Part shown: positions 5,529-6,546 of the stretch, piece after piece | Layout: each line of letters begins with the position of its first letter | Position numbering within the stretch: the stretch's first letter is position 1 | Assembly (NCBI GenBank): GCA_009787175.1 | Contig: WRGM01000087.1 | Location: forward strand, 1-6,546 | Source: Candidatus Bathycorpusculum fermentans | GTDB lineage: Archaea > Thermoproteota > Bathyarchaeia > Bathyarchaeales > Bathycorpusculaceae | Length of the DNA stretch: 6,546 nucleotides | Direction of reading: 5' to 3' | Program-made: the position numbers and the translations under genes | The notes under the pieces: generated by a model | Told to the model about the DNA's origin: nothing | Databases searched by the model: none | Seen by the model: the letters and a program-made list of their open reading frames with translations, nothing else

Positions 5529-6503
5529 GAAAGGCAAGCAAGCATGGTAAATAGCAAAAGCAGCGCAAGTTATTACTAATTTGTCTTTTCGTTTTTCTTC
5601 GATTTTTGAATAAAATGATAGAGCGGCTACGGATGCGCTAATAGTTATAACTATTATAGCGGCGGCGAGGTAGCTTGAGAAAGGCTTAATTTCATATACG
5701 CCAGAATCGCCGTCACCACTAGCGATGCTGCCATATCCAATGGGTACATATTGCTCATTTAAAGCACTATCAAAGATAGAGCTGCCTGATAGTAGGGAAA
5801 AATCATCAGAGGTATATCCGCCTACTACATATAGGATATCATCAACAACGGCTATGCCGAAGCCTTTGCGAAGAGTAGGCATATCCTTAGCATATGACCA
5901 AGCATCAGATACAGAATCATACACTCTGTTAGTAGAAGAGAAAAAGTTAGTGCCACTTGTTAAGCCTAAAATATAGACTTTCTGAGGCGCATAAAGACCA
6001 ACTGTTGCTCCGGCAGCGCCAAGATGCGCCACTTTATCACCAGAAGCTCCGGCACACCACAGTTCAGTTTTTGGGTTATAAATCATAACTTTATAATTAT
6101 AGCGTGCATTGAGAGCAGCATCAAAAGTATACTCACCCATAACCAGTATTTCATCATCTACAACAGCCAAAGTTATAAAAACACCTGAAACAGAAAACTC
6201 AGGTACCGCAGACGTTTTAGTCCAAACATCAACAACGAGGTTATACATATATAAGTCCTGACTATAAACAGCAGACTCAGAAAGAGCACAGGATACTAAA
6301 ACAAAAAGTTTACCGTCCACAACACCAGCATGAAGATACGCCCCGTCACCATCCGGTAAAGACTCTGCAACACTCCAACTATTTGTAACAGTATCATAAA
6401 CCTCCACTACATCTAAATTAACACTCACACCAGCCGCATCACGAGCCTCACCATCTATACAGTAGACCTTAGTCCTTATTGTTTTTGGCGTTTTTAATGG
6501 AAT
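5508..6503 (-). pseudogene. Kelch-repeat membrane-anchored protein, 5'-truncated, with altered 3' end
   Basis: An open frame of about 330 codons encodes at least four kelch blades. Signs are VVEVYDTVTNSW with GVVDGKLFVL, YMYNLVVDVW with AVVDDEILVMG, MIYNPKTELW, and RVYDSVSDAW with GIAVVDDILYVVGGY. Only the last blade keeps the diglycine. A NEQYVPIGYG segment follows, then one membrane helix (YLAAAIIVITISASVAALSF) and a basic tail (KIEEKRKDK). Such proteins normally carry a signal peptide and face outwards. Here none exists. The first GTG (6428) lies inside kelch-like sequence (KVYCIDGEA is encoded just upstream), the frame is open only back to 6503, and it has no ATG there. The 5' portion has therefore been lost or replaced. 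After the basic tail the frame runs 23 residues further into the citG-like gene, probably beyond an ancestral stop. An expressed remnant starting at GTG 6428 cannot be excluded. Confidence 0.6.
5570..5607 (+). terminator. T-rich tract downstream of the citG-like gene, possible terminator
   Basis: Starting about 50 bases after the citG-like stop, the plus strand from 5580 carries several T runs of four or five (in TTTTCGTTTTTC and GATTTTTG). Archaeal termination often uses such tracts without a hairpin. On the minus strand the same bases encode the basic KIEEKRKDK tail of the kelch protein, so the T-richness may simply reflect Lys/Glu codons. Confidence 0.25.
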
Positions 6504-6546
6504 TTATGAGCACCTAGTCAGGTTTTTAAACTGTTAGAGTACCAAA

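Overview
The window looks archaeal. The coding sequences are AT-rich and promoters resemble BRE/TATA boxes. There are paralogues of an archaeal-type DNA polymerase beta-like nucleotidyltransferase, an archaeal-type CitG/MdcB homologue, and secreted or membrane-anchored kelch-repeat proteins. The kelch style, for example an NEQYVPIGYG-like segment before a C-terminal membrane anchor, reminds me of Bathyarchaeia from gut or sediment metagenomes. That placement is an impression from memory, not a result.

Layout. Positions 1-316 (minus strand) hold the 5' part of a kelch gene that is broken by frameshifts and stops and runs off the left edge. Positions 407-1152 (minus) hold a gene that no single open frame reveals. 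Closing four one-base gaps gives a continuous protein of about 249 residues that I do not recognise, so it is annotated as a pseudogene. Positions 1353-3457 (plus) hold two tandem, overlapping nucleotidyltransferase genes (here NT-A and NT-B). A third paralogue, NT-C (3454-4473, minus), meets NT-B tail to tail with a 4-base overlap. Divergent from NT-C is a citG/mdcB-like gene (4542-5528, plus), and both appear to be served by one palindromic TATA element. Positions 5508-6503 (minus) hold a second kelch gene. It has lost its normal 5' end, and its 3' end overlaps the citG-like gene.

How the genes may work together. The intact core is one CitG/MdcB-like enzyme beside three nucleotidyltransferases of one family. 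In bacterial malonate decarboxylase systems, MdcB makes 2'-(5''-triphosphoribosyl)-3'-dephospho-CoA, and MdcG, a nucleotidyltransferase with a DxD motif, attaches it to a carrier protein. The same chemical pairing may exist here with a different acceptor, since no carrier protein or decarboxylase/lyase subunit is visible. This is inference. The flanking kelch genes and the 407-1152 gene are in decay, while the core has full-length frames and intact motifs.
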